Below the pieces are notes generated by a model. It was not told the DNA's origin, searched no databases, and was given only the letters and a program-made list of their open reading frames with translations. Shown here one piece after another: positions 21,400 through 34,900 of a stretch of 64,000 nucleotides of DNA; positions within the stretch are counted from its first letter, which is position 1; each line of letters opens with the position of its first letter. Made by a program: the position numbers and the translations under genes. The stretch is from assembly GCA_001414485.1 (NCBI GenBank), contig LLEY01000117.1, positions 62,001 through 126,000 on the forward strand, in the 5' to 3' direction. This stretch comes from Calycina herbarum. Lineage: Eukaryota > Ascomycota > Leotiomycetes > Helotiales > Pezizellaceae.

Positions 21400-24300
21400 C
21401 TAAATACTCTCTAACCTGCTAAAAGCAAAATTATAGAAAAAATTAAACCTTTAAACAACGATATATCACCTATATACTAATAATAGAAGATATTAGTATA
21501 TAATAGACTTCTAGTAAATACCGATTATTATAATATAAGCCTAACTTAAAAGGCTCTTATCTAAGAAACAACTACTAGAATCGCTAGGAACTACCTTAAG
21601 CTCTAATACCAGTCTAAGTCGATTTATATTACTTTCTATAATTATTAAGATATAATTAAACTTTTAGATTTATATTTCTTAACTAGATATAAAATAGAGG
21701 ATATATAGAACGCTTTCTAGGCCTTATAGATAGGTAGAAAAGATTATACTAGAGAAACGTTTACTAACTTCAGAGGTCGCTTTTTAAGTATAGCTATACT
21801 TAGAGAGATACTAGAGTTAGAACGATTCTTCTATATATAGGAGAAAATTATACTATAGCTACGAAACTCAGCTACTATACTTAAGAGACGTTAGAATTAT
21901 AACTTTATCGAAATAGTAGTAGATCTCCTAGCCTTAGATAAGGAATAATACTAAAACACTAAGTTATATATAGCTAACACAACTAAGCTAGTTAGTATAA
22001 ACACTTCAGTTAAAAAGACTACTTTTTAATCCTTATCTAGTTTAATACTAAAACCCTTACTACTTATAAGCAGATCCTTCTCTACTATTTAAACTACTTT
22101 AAGGATATTTAAAACTACTCCTACTAGCAAACGCTAAAAGACTCTAGACCAAGTCCTAGCTAGTATAACGTGCTACTACTATAGTAAGCCTAGGTACTAT
22201 AAAACCAACTACCCTTAGCTACCTAGTATTAAAGAAATAGTCTAAGAAGTAGACGAAGATAACCTACAAGTCCTTATAAAGTACTCTAATTCTACTCTAA
22301 ATTAGAGGGAAAACAAGACAGCTTAGGTAAAGACTCCTTCCTAGGCCTACGCAAATATAATCTATTAAATCTCGACCTTTCTAGACTTATAAGAGGAAAC
22401 TAATTCCTTATAAATATAACACTTAGTATATATAGATATAGTGTTAAAACTTAAGCTTTAATAGATATAAGAATAAATAGATTCCTATTCTTAAATCAAC
22501 CCCTAGCCCTACAGCTATCCTAATCGTTAGGTATACAGATTCGAAAACTACCCTACTCAGTGTCTATTTATAAATATAATAGTAGTATTAAGAGTAAAGT
22601 AACATAGTTTATATAACTATATTTAAACCTAGATTAACGTCGTATCCGAAACTATCTCTTTATTATCCTAGACCTTAGATAACAAGACCTAATTATTAGA
22701 AACAAATAGTTAAAACATTTTAATATTCTTCTTAACCCTACTAGGAATTAACTTATTTAGCTAGCTAGAACCTTATTAACTTCTTACTTTAGAAAGGAAA
22801 TCTTACTTTCTCTAACTTCTAGCTAAAACTAGAAGTCTTATTTAAATATATAGTTAGATACAAACTAAAGGGATCACGCCCTCTATTAAGATAAAAAGCA
22901 AAGGAATAGTAAGCTCTTAGCTAAGTTATTACTATTATCTATAATATTAACTCCTAATATCTACTCCTCTAACTCTACTCCGAATACCCTCTAACCTACT
23001 AATATAGCTTAGATAGATCAGACTCTATACTCTTTTATTAGTAAAATAAGTATAAATACTTTATATTTTAATATAAAGTAACCTAATACTAAGTTCTTTA
23101 TAATAAGCATCTATAAATTAGATCAGATTATCGACGAAAGATTAGCTCTACCCTTAGATAACGCTAAGACCACAGACCTAATATAGTCCCAACTCCTTTA
23201 ATATTACTCCTTATTCTAGGATATATTCTTAAAAGCAGCCTTAGATAAACTTCTCTCTTACTACGTATATAACTACAAAATCACCTTAAATAAACCTCTT
23301 CCTATCTTCTACTTCCTACTATATCGACAGTCAACTATAGAGCTATAAGCAACGAAAGAGTACCTTATTAATAATTTAAATAAAGGATTTATTATTAACA
23401 GTAATAGTCCTTTCACCTTACTAGTACTCTTTATTAAAAAGCTTAATAGTAATAAGCTACGGTTTTATATCGATTATCAGAAGCTAAATACTCTTACCTA
23501 AAACAACCTCTACTTAATTCCTTATATTAACAAACTCCTTTTAAGATTAAAGAAAGCTAAGATCTTTACTAAGTTAGATATATACTAAGCTTTCTATCAT
23601 ATCTAAATAGACCTTAACTTAGAGGAGATAACTATATTTAAGACTAGGTATAGAATATATAAATACAAGGTCCTTCCTTTTAGACTCTATAATAGACCCG
23701 CTACCTACTAACGTTATATAAACGACGTCTTAATCAAATATCTAGATAACTTCTATATTACTTATCTAAACAATATATTAATTTATTTAGATAATATTAA
23801 AGAACATAAGGAATAAGTTAAGAAGGTCTTAAATCGGCTCTAAGAAGTAGGACTCTAAGTAGACATCAAGAAAAGCGAATTTAGTATTACCCGAGTTAAA
23901 TATCTCAGTTATATATTAACTATAAAAGGACTCGAAGTAGACCCTAAGAAAGTAGAACCTCTATATAACTAGGCCCGACCTAGTACTATAACAGGTATAA
24001 AGTCCTACCTAGGCTTTTATAGTTTCTATAGATAATTTATTAAGAACTTTAGCAAAATCGTAAAACCTCTAACTACTATAATACAGCCTTCAGAGCCGTT
24101 TTAGTCGACACTTGAATACGAAGAAGCCTTCAAAGAATTACAGACCTAGCTACTCTTAGTTTAAGCCTTATACCACTTCAACCTCGAATGTTCTACAAAG
24201 CTAGAGACAGACTCTTTTAATAGAGTAATAGTAGGTATATTCTCTTAATAACACAGTAATTATTAGTATTCTATAGGTTTCTATTCCCACGTCCTAGTCA

Positions 24301-26115
24301 GATATAAAACGAACTAGGAAATCTATAACAAGGAACTATTTATAATTATAGAAGTGTTTAGAAAATAGCGACCCGAGCTTATGTCGTATTAGAACCGTAT
24401 CAACGTCTTCTTAGACTACAGATCCTTAGAATACTTTATAACAATAAAGCTGCTTACTTCTAAGCAAGTACAATAGATAGAATTCCTCTCTAACTTTAAT
24501 TTCTAAATCCGATTTACGTCTAGAAAGAATAATTAAAAGGTAGATATACTAACTAGATAGAAGTAAGATATTAGAACATAAGATTAAGTTAAGTTAGACA
24601 GCTACTCGTATACCCTTCTTAGACCTATTAGGCTTAACCTCTAAATTAATACTAATCTTACTTAAACCTTTTAAGTAATATCCCTTTTTATAATTAAGTT
24701 AGATATTATCCCTAGGTCCAGATTAGATCTAATTTAGAAGCTAAGGACAGCTAATATATAATTATTTAAGAAGGAACATAGAGAACTTAAGAATAGTTAT
24801 ACTATCTCGTCTAATAATTTACTCCTATTTAAAAGACGGCTTTATATCAAAAGAAACACTAAACTCTATACAAATCTAATCTAAGAAGCCTACGACTAAG
24901 TATCTAGTACTTACCTAAGTACTTAAAAGATATACTAGTTACTAGTATCTACCTACTACTAGGTTAGTATAGGTTTAGACTATAAGCTATACGTAGCTAA
25001 CTACCGAGCTTATAGATACTCTTATCCTTAATAGACTAAACAACAAGGATTCCTCTACCTATTACTAGTACTAGATTACCTAATATAGTATATATATATA
25101 GACTTTAAGTTATTTCTAAAGAATAAGTACAGATATAATACTATACTAGTATTTATTAACTACCTTAGAAAGGATTCGATGTCTATTCCCTACTACTCTA
25201 CTATTAATACTAGAAGATTAGCCTAGTTTTTTATATAATAGATCTATCGTTTTAGTTACTACTCTAAATCGATTACGTCTAATAGAGGACCTTAATTCGT
25301 CTTAGCTTTTTAGACGGAATTCTATCGTATTATCAATGTTAAGCTTAAGCTCTCTATAGCTTACTATAAATAAACAGATAGTTAGATAGAGATTATAAAC
25401 TAATATATCAATTAGAGGCTAAGGTCTTTTATAACCTACTATTAGAATAACTAGAGCGAGTTAATCCCTCTTATAAATAGAGTATAAATAACTCTTCCGT
25501 ACTCGTCTATTAGTATAACCCTATATCAGCTCAAGTTTAAGCTTAATTTACGAACCTTATAGAATTAGAATACTCCTAAGACCTCTATTCCCTAGAAACG
25601 ACTAAATTATAATAAGGCAGTTAAGATAGCCACACGTATATACTCTACCTAGAACATAGCTAAGGATAACATAAGCAAAGCCTAGTAGAGAATATAAGAT
25701 AGTATAAATTAATACTAAAGAGCTATTAACTAGGACGTTAGTAATAGAGTTTACTTATTAACTAAGAATCTTAAGATAAATCGACCTAGCCGAAAGCTAG
25801 CTAAACAGTAGACTAGACCCTTTAAAATACTAGAACGTATAAGACACTCTTATAGACTAAAACTCCTAGAAGGATTATTAATCTATGATATTTTCGCTAT
25901 AGACGTACTATCTAAGGATCTAAACACCCTCTTACCTAGATAAGAAGCTCTAGAGCCGCCCCTAGAAATCGTTTAAGGTATATAAGAATAGGAAGTTTAA
26001 GAAATTCTTAGCAGTAGACTTTTTAGGAGACAACTATAATACTAGGTTAGATAGGTTAGTTATAATATAGACTCTACCTAGTATCCTACTAACAATTTTT
26101 AAGGTTCGCTATACC
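21400..26115 (+). pseudogene. Gypsy gag-pol, RIP-degraded
   Basis: Order of domains by conceptual translation: gag with a CCHC knuckle at about 22,165-22,212; reverse transcriptase about 23,280-23,860 (FTKLDIY, VLPFRLYNRPATY, and YLNNILIY where the YxDD box belongs); RNase H about 24,190-24,450; integrase about 24,950-25,560 (IDFKLFLKNKY, SNRGP, FVLAF); and a chromodomain-like end about 25,990-26,110 (ILSSRLFRRQL). In the knuckle three of four zinc ligands have become Tyr (CYYYSKPRYYKTNYP), as expected from G-to-A change. In-frame stops occur throughout, so no product is possible. Order RT, RNase H, integrase, chromodomain identifies a chromovirus-type Ty3/Gypsy element. Confidence 0.8.
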
Positions 26116-26297
26116 TTCTAAGAGACTTCTATACTAAATATCTAGACGAACCAGGACTACCCCGACTTCTCTCTAAATAGATCCAAGTATAGAAGGCAGA
26201 CAAGAACTAACAACCGAGTCACTACTAAAAACAACCCCGATACCGCCCCGACTATAATACAAAGCCTCGAAGACAAGTCTTTTTCAAGAGAGAGAGA

Positions 26298-26569
26298 TAT
26301 AATAGCCCGCCATCAGGAATAAGAGTTACTAAGGTTGCGTATATACCAGATAGAATACGTACCCGAGTATTAGAAATGTCCGGTTCAGACCTCCGAGTCT
26401 ATTATTATTATCTAAACCCTTTTATATATAGATACCCTTACCCTTAGTATTAGGAAAGGTTAATTTAATCTTTTCCTTCGTATTTAGAGCCTAGTATCTA
26501 AGTATGTTATTCTACGGAACGTACTTCTATATATCTCTTTTATAGTATTATCTATTTCGTACTATTATA
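26298..26569 (+). repeat. Gypsy LTR 2 (272 bp, internal deletion)
   Basis: Matches LTR 1 and LTR 3 but lacks about 28 bases after GATAGAATACG. Fewer C-to-T changes remain at its start (GCCCGCCATCAGG). The sequence beyond its end (GATTCGC) does not repeat the TAGAT flank of LTR 1. Confidence 0.8.
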
Positions 26570-27479
26570 GATTCGCTATTATACCTAAAAACAAGGAAGC
26601 TCTAAAGGCTCTTCTAATAACAAAGAAAGCATTTATACAGACTCTATTCTTAATAGCTAGGATCGAGACCTTATAAAACTAGGTAGTATATCACCTGTCT
26701 AGGATACCTTAGAATACTAAAGCTGTCGAAATTAATAATAAAGAAGTAATTATCTTAACTCTTATCTCTACTACTACCGAAGTAGTAGCTACAGTAATAA
26801 AGGAACGAATTAGAGTAGCTCCTATAAAAGTCGACATATTAAGTAAATCGCTCTTTAGTAAGGTATTCTTTACCTCTTAGACTATCTTCTTTAAAGAAGA
26901 AGAGGCTTAGAATTATACTATCTTAGATATAATATCTCTCCTCAGAAGAAGAGTCTTCTTCAAGTCTCTCTCTAAGGTCTCTTCAGTTGTTTAGTACTCT
27001 AAGTACTAGAGGTGGTATAATTAAAGGATTTGTAGAAAGAACTAAAGATGTTGTCTTTGTAGTACTACTTAGTATACTGAAGACTTATACCTAGAGTGTC
27101 TAAATCATATATAATATAAGCTAAAGTACCTATACTATAGTAGCCTACACTCCTTAGATAACCCTAGATGTCTATTTAGACTAGGAACCTTAGGAACATG
27201 CTCTATAGCTAAGAATAGAAGGAATATATACTAAGCGTATAACGAACTACGGATTAGAAGCGAGCTCGACTCTCTCTATAGTAGCCTAGAACAGGTTATT
27301 CTAGCTACTCTATAAGCAAGAGTAGTTGATTCTCTTTCTCTCTCCCTCTTTCCCTCGATACCTTCTTCACCTTAAAGAGAAGAACTCTCTAAAGACACCT
27401 CTATAGAAGAAACAGTATACGCCCCCCCTATACGAAGAACCTGGAACTCTACTATCATAGTCTCTTTATAAGTAGACAA

Positions 27480-30400
27480 GGACACGCGAAGAACCACTGT
27501 CTTTAAGTACTACAAATCAACGTATATAAGTCTAGCGGATACTAGGAGCTTGTACTACAGCTAGCATATACTAGGCGAGTCGACGTAGTACTTATTTAAG
27601 AACCGTATATCTACTTAAGAGAGATTAGCCGCTAGATCATAAGACGCTACCTAAACTACGACTGCTTTATACCTATATACGACTAGAACGCCGGACCTCC
27701 TAAGGTACTCTCCTTTATATATAAAGGGGCTAGGATCCTTATAAGTTAGTAGACCCCTATTACTCCCTCGCTTTAATACCGAGACCTTGTTTACGCCTCG
27801 ATTACTCTCTTATAAGGCCCTCTGCTATATATACTTAACGTATATAACGCTCCTCTCGGTGCTAGAGAAGCCGGGGAGGCTGTTAGCCTTATTCTAGCCT
27901 CTTAATACATTTCTATAATAAATATCTTTATAGCCGGCGACTTCAATCTAAAGAGCTAGCTCTGGCAACCAGACTTCCTAGGCCTAGAGAGTATACAAGC
28001 TCCCTCGCTTATCGACTAGATAGAGAGTAAAGGACTCTAACTCACTACCCCTTCTAGTATACAAACCCACAGCCTAGGGAACACGCTAGACCTAGCCTTC
28101 TGCTCTAGTAGCCTCTATCAAAGAGGGGCAACCTTAGAGGTTAACCTAGCCTTTAAGTATAGCTTAGATCACCTCCCAGTCCTTACTAGCCTACTATATA
28201 CTAGTAGACTAGCTAGGAAGGACTCCTCGCTCAAGCTTAGTACTCTCGACGCTAAAGTCTTTAAGACAGTACTTCAAGGAAAGCTTCAAGAGCAGTGGCT
28301 CTTTAAGCTTATAGAACAACTAGACAGGAACTCGCTTAAGACTTTGGCAGAGTTTATTATTAAGAGTGTACATAGGGCGTACCTTAGTAGTACTAAGCGA
28401 GGGCTTGGTTATAGGGGTAGACACTCTTAGTAGAATAAGGAGTGCTAATCTGCAGCTACCGAGGCCAGAAAGATACGAAGGCTAGGAGCTAGTATAGAGT
28501 CTATTAAAGGCCTCTGGAGAATACTTTAAGGAGAGATCCGGAAGGTAAAGAGAGAACACTTCCGCGGCTTGATCGATAAAGCTATAAATAGCAAGGACGT
28601 CTTTAAGATCTGTAAGTGGCACTAGAGTACAGGGGTCTACAGGTCCCCTCCTTTAAAGGACTCGGCAGGGCAACTAGGCTTTACTACTTAGGAGAAATAG
28701 AAGATCCTAGTATAAGAACTACTTATAAATAAGACAGAAGTCGGAGATATACTAACCGATACCCCGACTACCTCTACTTGTTCTCTACCTTAGACAGCTC
28801 TTACTCTATACGAGGTTAAGGAATCGGTTCTAGGAAAGGCCTCTACTGCTCTAGGGGAGGACGAACTTGTTACAGGTGTCTTTAAGACAGCCTGGCCTTA
28901 GATCTCACACCTAGTCTATTCACTGTTTAAGGGGTGTATAGAGACAGGCTTCTATCTAAAGATCTTCTATACAGCTATTATAGCTATTATTCCGAAGCTA
29001 AATAAGAAGGATAAGTCGTCTTCTCGCGTATACCAGCTAATCTCTCTACTCTCGGTTCTTAGAAAAGGCCTCGAGAGGCTTCTAGTAAAGAGAGCCTCCT
29101 GGATTGCTATTAAGTATACTGTTCTTAAACCGAACTAGTTCGGAGCTCTCCTACTAAGAGCAGCTATAGACCTTATAACCTATCTCACCTTTGATATAGA
29201 GAAAGTACTCGGGGAGAAGTAAGAGGCTTCTCTTCTTACACTCGATATCAAGGGTGCCTTTAACGCTGTTCTTCCAGGCCGGCTAATTAAAAGACTCCGA
29301 GAGTAAGAGTAGCTACACAGCTTTGTAGTATAGGTTACCTCCTTCCTATCTAGCAGATCTATTAAAGTAAAGCTAGACGGAGAAATAGGAGTATCTACCC
29401 CTCTTTAGTATAGGCTGCCCCAGGGCTCGCCTATCTCGCCTATTCTCTTTATACTCTATATCTAGCTACTCTTTACCCTAGGAGTAGGCTCTCTCTCGAT
29501 ACTTTAAAGGTTCGGCTACGCCGACGATATTAGACTACTTGCTTTTAGGCCCTCTAAGGCAGGGAATACTACAGTCCTTATAAAATAGATAGCTAGTATA
29601 CTAGCTTAGGGGATAGAAGAGAGGATTATCTTTGATACTAAGAAGTCTAAACTTATCCACTTCTCTTATAAGAGAAAGCAAAAGAGAAGAGGTATCCGGC
29701 CCCCTCCTTCTATTATAGTAGAAGGAAAAACAATAGAACCTATACAAGGGCTTCGGTAGCTTAGTATCTTCTTTAACTCTCGTCTTACCTTCTATAGCTA
29801 CGTTAGAAGGATAGCTAGCAAGGCTACACTAGTAGCTAGTGCTTTAAAGGGAACAACAAACACCGTACGAGGCTCTCTCTTATACTTACTTAAATAAGCC
29901 ACTACTGCTTATATCCTGTCTATCGCCTACTTCGGAAGCGAGACCTGGTTCCCCGGACGTGCTAGGGTAAGAGAGAGCCAGGCACAGAGTATAAAAAACA
30001 ACTGAATTAGCCGCTATCTTACTCTACTAGATAGAGTAGTAGCTAAGTGTACTAGGATTATCCTCCTAGTATATAAGACTACTCCTACCTTAGTACTTCT
30101 TATAGAATCCAGCCTCCTTACCTCTAAGATTAGTCTTATAGGTAGAAGTAAAGCACTCGAAGCTAGGACTCGACGACTCGACCTGGCTCACCTACTAAAA
30201 CGTTGTACTAACAACCCTTGCTCTAAAGCTAGGCTTACTTATCGTACTTATAAGACTCTCCCTCTCTCTAAAGAGATCAACCCCCTCTAAGACCTACCGT
30301 AGAATAGAGGCTTTGACCGGCAAGCCCGCCTTCTAGAAATAGAGGGGCCTGACTCCGGAGGAACTAAGGACTCTTATAAAGCTAGATTCCTTGAATTCCT

Positions 30401-30499
30401 TACTACTGTCCCTGATATAGACCTAGTTGTCTTCTCCGACGGCTCTTGCTTAGACGATAAGAGAACTGGCGGAGGTGTCTGTTTAATAAGAGAGGGAGC
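27480..30499 (+). pseudogene. LINE ORF2: AP endonuclease, RT and start of RNase H
   Basis: Conceptual translation shows an AP-type endonuclease (LNVYNAPLGA, IAGDFNLKS, GNTLDLAFCSSSL, SLDHLPVLTS; about 27,830-28,200). Next comes a LINE reverse transcriptase (LLTLDIKGAFNAVLPGRL, RLPQGSPISPILFILYI, FGYADDIRLLA with the YADD box at 29,517-29,528). The first part of RNase H follows (VVFSDGSCLDDKRTGGGVCL, about 30,427-30,490). The frame is kept for long runs but Trp and Gln positions are stops. An RNase H after RT fits the fungal Tad clade. It continues at 37,235. Confidence 0.8.
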
Positions 30500-30935
30500 T
30501 GTAACGAAACTCAAACGAACTAAACAAAGGTGACTAAGTCTCGAAGGTTGGTATATAGTAAGAAGTATGAATGCGCCGGGTTGTTTACTTAGAAGTGAAC
30601 TTGTTACTTGTATTAAAGATGTTAAATAAGATGATAAGATTAATAACTAAAGTTGAGCACGAAGCTCCTATCTAATAGCAGACGTGCTAGTCTTATATAT
30701 AGATGCTTCCTTCCTCGTGCTAGCTTGCTAGCTTGGTTGCTCCGTCGCTGCTAGACTGCTAGACCTGTTGCCTCGTCTAGCGAACTCTTATTATGTGATT
30801 ATAACTAAAGGAAATCTCTGGATCGCTTAGCTAACCTAACTAATCCCTTTCTACTATAAGAGTATTCTGATAGTACTTAACCTGTTAGAACGCTGCCTAG
30901 TCTTCACTTATCACGTATATACGTGATTCGTGACA
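30500..30935 (-). repeat. element D 3' LTR (436 bp)
   Basis: Runs TGTAACG..GTGACA with intact TG/CA ends. Differs from its partner mainly by G/A and C/T transitions. A perfect palindrome TCACGTATATACGTGA lies at 30,911-30,926. Confidence 0.9.
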
Positions 30936-31039
30936 CTATCCCCTTCTTAGCTTAGCGTGTCTCTACGCTTAAGTACGACCTAAGAAATATCGTTAGAAGG
31001 CTAGTAGCCTTCTTTCTTTTCTAATATAAATGCTCTCCG

Positions 31040-31660
31040 TTCTCTACGATGAACTGACTACGAAGCTCTTAGTAGAGTAATTAATTTATCTAGTAAGAAA
31101 ATAGCTCTATATACCCGTTGTAAAAACGCTAATAAGGAACACGAGTGTTTTAGTCTTAGAGACTAAAAGCTATTATAGTGTAGTTGCTATACTACTATAA
31201 ACAAGTCTTACGATGTTCGTATTATTAATCGAATACTTGTAGTAAACGAGTAGGAGAGCGTCGACTCCTAGATTAAGTAGCTAGATAATAAAGAGGAGAA
31301 GAGTTATACGATTATAGCCGAGGCTATAGCTCGTATTCGTCGACTAAAGAAGCAAAAACGCTAACTCTATAAGAAGTGTTAAAGGATAATAGCTGCTAGT
31401 CTTAACTCGCTTAACAAGTTAGATGCTGCTAAAGATTTAGAAAGAAAGAAGAAAGAGAAGGAGGAAGAAAAGAAGCGGATAGAAGAAGAGGCTACTAGGC
31501 TGGCCGCCCTCTCTATGTCTAATATTTCTAACCCTGCCTTTGCTCTAGGCCTCGACCTAGTCTTTCTTAAGTCCTTTCTTACTAACTACGCGATATAGGT
31601 AGACTTAGGTTTCGACAATAGAACTCCTAAAGTTCCTCTAAGTACTAGCTAATGTTTTTT
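31040..31660 (+). pseudogene. extra coding-like stretch antisense to element D gag-pol
   Basis: Between the end of pol and the 3' LTR, the strand opposite to gag-pol reads as a protein: an early cysteine-containing part (LYTRCKNANKEHECFSLRD), then IAEAIARIRRLKKQKR, a very Lys/Glu-rich helix (LERKKKEKEEEKKRIEEEAT) and ARLAALSMSNISNPAFALGL. A coiled coil is likely. Only a few stops interrupt it, at expected Gln/Trp positions. I do not recognise a family and assign no function. Confidence 0.5.
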
Positions 31661-31949
31661 CTAGGTTCTTAAGTGTTTTCTAAATATAGGTAATCTAACT
31701 ATTTTATTAAATATCTAACCTATCCTCTAATAAGTCTATAGTTAAGAATCCTCTTAACTTTATACTTAGTGTTTAGATTTACTAGTTAAATTTCTATAAG
31801 TAGGGCTAGTAGTGCTCCTAGTAGTGCTGGTTTAAGTAGGGATATATAGAATACTAGGTAGATGTTTATTATCCTTAGTAGTACTAATTTATAATTTAAA
31901 GGTCCTTTAACACGTTTGATTTTAAATAGTCTAAGTTTTTTATAATCTA

Positions 31950-34900
31950 GTTTATTACTTAGTCTTTTTATATTAATATTCTTTTATACTAAGTAGACTT
32001 TATCCCCCTCTTTTAGCGTTAGCTCTTAACTACGTCGTTTATTATAGTAGTATACGTTTCTTTCTACTATAAATTACAGGTCCTCTATAAGTTCCTTATA
32101 TAGACTCTTAATTTTTAAGACCTAAACATAAGTAAGTTAGTTATTAATAGTTGTAGATAGTAGTTCTTAATATACTGTTAATTTATATCTAAAATTAGTA
32201 TAGAATAGTATAATAAGTATTGTTTCTATTACTAAACTATTATAAGCGAACTATACTAAGAGTAGTAGTTCTACCTAGTTGTCTTACTAGTAGTTTATAT
32301 AATAACGAAGGTATGTTTTAACTACTTAATTTATCTGTTTGTTTCCTTTATTTGTTTAAGAGTGGAAAGCTATAGATAGCTTCCTCTTCGCACCTAATTA
32401 CTTTATAAGAGCGATCTAGAATTTCGAGGTAAAGAGTTTATCTCTATCTAAGAGTATTTCTTTAAGTAGTCTATGTCTTAAGACTACTTCTTTAAGGAAC
32501 GTAAATGCTAATTCCTTAGCTATACTTAATTCTATATATACTATTAGAATTATATACTTCGTAAGTTATTTTATAATAACTAGGATCGCGTTATATTTAA
32601 CTCCTGTTATTAGATCTTTAGATTTTAGTAATTTAATAATAAAATCTATCGATATTGATTTCTAAGGCATCTATAGTATTAGAGTAGTGTTCATCTGTTT
32701 ATAAGGAGTATAGTAGGAAGCCTTATTCCTAGTATAGGTATTATATTCTACTATTACTTTCTTAACTATTATAGATAACCGATTAATATAGTATTATTAT
32801 CTTATCCTTTAGAGGGTTCTACGAATTCCTTAGTAACTGTAAGCGGGCGTAGTATAGTATTCTTATACGAACTCCTTTATTTACGAGCTAGGAACCTATA
32901 GTTTCCCTTTCACGTACTAATTATAACCTTTATATATATTCTGAATTTTATCTATCTAGATGTTGTTTATCGCTGCTATTTTATATATAGTAGGTGCTAA
33001 GTCTCTATTCTTAAGAGTTTTTAAGATTATAATCTTTTTATACTCTTTATCTCTCTTATATCTAGGTTTCTAACTAAGAGTATTAGCTTAAGTATTTAAT
33101 ATTCCTTTTATATATTAAATAATAATATTAAATCCTCTTAATATCTCTAACTATCTAGCTAATTATCTAGTCGTAAGTTCTTTAGTTGTTATAAATGTCC
33201 TAAGATTCTTATAGTTAGATAAAACTATAACTAAGTGTTTTACTAACTATAAATAGATTCTCTAGTATTCTAAAGCTAATACTATAGTAAGTAATTCCTT
33301 ATTAAAGATACTATAGTTTTATTATACTAGGTTAAATATCTTAGAATAATATATAATAGGTATAAGTTTTCCTTTATTATTTAGCTATAGGTGAACTATA
33401 CCTACTACTATGTCTGAGGCGTCTGTTTTAATTATACTAGGCTTATCTATATCGAAATTATATAGAATAGGTTTTTCTATAAACTTTGCTTTAATTTTCT
33501 AAAAAGCATCTTTTGCTTATTTATTCTATATAAATTTAATAGCTTTTTTAACTAGTTTTAACATTGGTTTAATAATCTTTATATAGTCTTAAATAAACGG
33601 ATAGTAAAAGTTTATAAATCTAAGGAAGGACTATATATCTTTTATATTCTCTAGTAATTTCTAGTTTAAGATGTCTTAGATCTTTACTAGATCTATTTCC
33701 ATTTTCTCTAGACTAAATACCTATCTTAGGAAAAGGGTCTAAGTTACTCTAAACTTATATTTTAAGAGTTTTAACTAAGAGTTTACTTTTATAAGTTATT
33801 ATAAAACTTCTTTAATATATCTCTTATATTCCTCTTCTTTTTTTAAGAAGATTAAGATATTATCTAGGTAATAGATTACTATTATTCCTAGAAGATCTCC
33901 TAAAATATTATTATTTTATTTCTAATATATAGCTAGTATGTTATAAAGTCTAAATAGTATAACTATATATTTATAAAGGCTTAATAGTAAAGTAAATACT
34001 ATCTTCTATTTATCTTTAACTTTTATTTATATAAGTCTATAAGCGTTTTATTAATCTAATTTCGTAAATCGTACTACCTTACCTAACTTGTCTTATAAGT
34101 ATTAGCTAGGTAGTAGCGGATAAGCGTCCTTAACTATAGCGTGATTTACTTCTTAGTAATTAATATATACTCTTCTGTCTAGATCGTCTTTCTTCTTAAT
34201 AATAAGTATGTTTAAGGTAATTAGCGACTTAGATTTTCTAATATGTCCTTTCTTAATACCTTCTTTTATATAACTTTCTATTCTCTATAGGCTTTTCTAG
34301 TTATATAGCTGAAGCTTCTACTTTAAGAGGTGATAACCCTCTTTTAATTTAATCTTATAATCCTATAAGCGATGTTTTAGTAAGCCTTATAAGTCTTCTA
34401 GGTTTTTAAACAAAGCCTTAAATTCTCTATACTATATAGGTATTTCGTTATCAGCTGTCCTACTAACCTGTAGAGGACTCTAGGCTAGGTGTTCTAGCGT
34501 CTTAGAAGAGGTAGTGCTAACCTTGTTCTAGCCTTAAAGTTATAATTATAAACCTATATAATTATATTAACTAAAGGTTATTATTTAAGCCTTCTAATTA
34601 ATGTTTAGATTATGTTCCCTAATCTACGGTATACTAAGTATTACTTCTTTATTCCCTATTTTAATAATATCGAATTATATATCTAAATAGTATTCTTCGA
34701 TAGTAATATTTATTAAAATAGTTTACTAGTTAATAATTCTATCCTAGTATATAACGTCTATTCTGTTAACCACTCCTAAGCGGTATAGCTTTATACCTTT
34801 AATCGAGACGTTTAACTTCTTCTAAGCTATTAGAGAAAGAAAATTACCTATTACTTCTAAATTAATTAAGACTTAGAGTTCCTTTCCTCTTATCTTTACT

